Of a stretch of 64,000 nucleotides of DNA, positions 63,521-64,000 are shown piece after piece. Origin of the DNA: Actinomadura roseirufa (GTDB taxonomy: Bacteria; Actinomycetota; Actinomycetes; Streptosporangiales; Streptosporangiaceae); assembly GCF_900659635.1 (NCBI RefSeq), contig NZ_CAACVB010000007.1, positions 1 through 64,000 of the forward strand. The letters run 5' to 3'. Within the stretch, counting starts at the first letter, position 1. Each line of letters opens with the position of its first letter. The notes under the pieces are model-generated. The model was given only the letters and a program-made list of their open reading frames with translations. It did not search any database and was not told the DNA's origin. A program made the position numbers and the translations under genes.

Positions 63521-64000
63521 CCCGAACCGGCATCGGCTCGGACACCGAACGGCGGGCCGAACAACTCGCCGACCGACTCGCCCAGGCGGGGGACATCATC
63601 ACCCCTGCGTGGCGGAACGCGTTCGCCCGCGTGCCCCGGCACGTGTTCGTGCCGTCCTACGCCCGGTACGAACACACACCGGACGGCGTGCGATACACGC
63701 TGGTCAGCGGAGACGATCCCGACCAGCGCCAAGAGTGGCTCGACGGCATCTACGCCGACGAGACCCTGATCACCCAGATCAAGGGCGAGCGGGTCGAGGT
63801 CGCCCTCGCCGACGGCGTCCGGCGTGGCGCGTGGACCAGCTCGTCCACCGCGCCGGGCCTCATGGCGCGACTGCTGGAAACCCTCGACGTCGCCGACGGC
63901 ATGACCGTGCTGGAGATCGGAACCGGCACCGGCTACAACGCCGCACTGCTGAATGAGCGCCTCGGCGCCGGAAATGTAACGTCGATCGACATCGACGAGC
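63517..64000 (+). CDS. PIMT-like methyltransferase of the graspetide cluster (partial, 3' end outside window)
   Basis: The first 161 codons are present. The N-terminus (L-A-D-R-L-A-Q-A-G-D-I-I-T-P-A-W-R-N-A-F) and F-V-P-S-Y, S-S-S-T-A-P-G-L-M-A-R-L-L-E and the SAM loop V-L-E-I-G-T-G-T-G-Y-N-A-A-L-L are those of protein-L-isoaspartate O-methyltransferase homologues in ATP-grasp RiPP clusters. In fuscimiditide-type graspetides this enzyme methylates one Asp of the cyclised peptide, which then forms an aspartimide. The same role is likely here. Starts in the ATGA overlap with the ligase. Confidence 0.9.
   Translation, partial: MTRTGIGSDTERRAEQLADRLAQAGDIITPAWRNAFARVPRHVFVPSYARYEHTPDGVRYTLVSGDDPDQRQEWLDGIYADETLITQIKGERVEVALADGVRRGAWTSSSTAPGLMARLLETLDVADGMTVLEIGTGTGYNAALLNERLGAGNVTSIDIDE

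Overview
The window is a very GC-rich stretch with dense, often overlapping genes, frequent GTG starts, SARP, XRE/DUF5753 and ECF regulators and Twin/AxA-type secretion signals. It is chromosomal DNA of an actinomycete. The MurT/GatD pair, an arabinogalactan-type galactan locus and many small actinomycete-only families suggest Streptosporangiales (Actinomadura/Thermomonospora-like). That placement is inference; no 16S or tRNA gene is present.

1-11.1 kb is a cell-wall galactan locus. It holds an AftA-like arabinofuranosyltransferase, a GlfT1-like GT2, UDP-galactopyranose mutase (glf), a GlfT2-like galactofuranosyltransferase and a Wzm/Wzt ABC exporter. Two sulfotransferase-fold genes, one with a ruined PAPS loop, sit in the middle. 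11.5-22.3 kb is an undescribed-looking block: a membrane pseudo-ATPase followed by an intact HerA/DUF87-type ATPase, then a membrane protein and a small protein that share a G/Q-rich amyloid-like motif at C- and N-terminus respectively, then two paralogous zinc-ribbon/single-TM proteins. 22.7-28.9 kb carries murT-gatD (lipid II amidation) and two large glycosyltransferases, one a GT2/GT-C fusion.

28.9-43.8 kb is accessory. Two secreted proteins lie behind a triple 11-bp direct repeat that looks like a SARP operator, and a SARP/NB-ARC regulator lies close by with IS630- and IS5-like transposase scraps on either side. Next come a HigB/HigA-type toxin-antitoxin pair, a HEPN-like small protein, an XRE/TPR regulator, an ECF sigma/CU044_5270 pair, a TetR/NTF2 divergent pair with two palindromic operators, small leaderless genes, an Lrp regulator and an oligopeptide-binding lipoprotein whose permease genes are missing. 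43.5-50.6 kb is a Pel-like exopolysaccharide locus on the minus strand: nucleotidyltransferase, SDR dehydratase/epimerase, PelG-like 12-TM protein, PelF-like GT4 and a secreted CE18/Agd3-like deacetylase. Its last gene runs without a stop into the 3' end of the lipoprotein gene, which marks a recombination junction near 43.85 kb.

50.8-64 kb begins with an orphan LuxR response regulator, an XRE/TPR regulator and three overlapping small genes. A seven-repeat CRISPR array without cas genes follows directly. The third small gene, the leader and a decayed three-repeat array occur again 3.7 kb downstream, so the gene-leader-array unit was duplicated and the second copy is degenerating. Between and after these lie a secreted PxKF protein, an APH-type kinase, an imine-reductase-like gene with a divergent MerR regulator, and a DUF5753/DUF6879 pair. 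The window ends in an ATP-grasp RiPP (graspetide) cluster of precursor, ATP-grasp ligase and a PIMT-like methyltransferase cut by the window edge.
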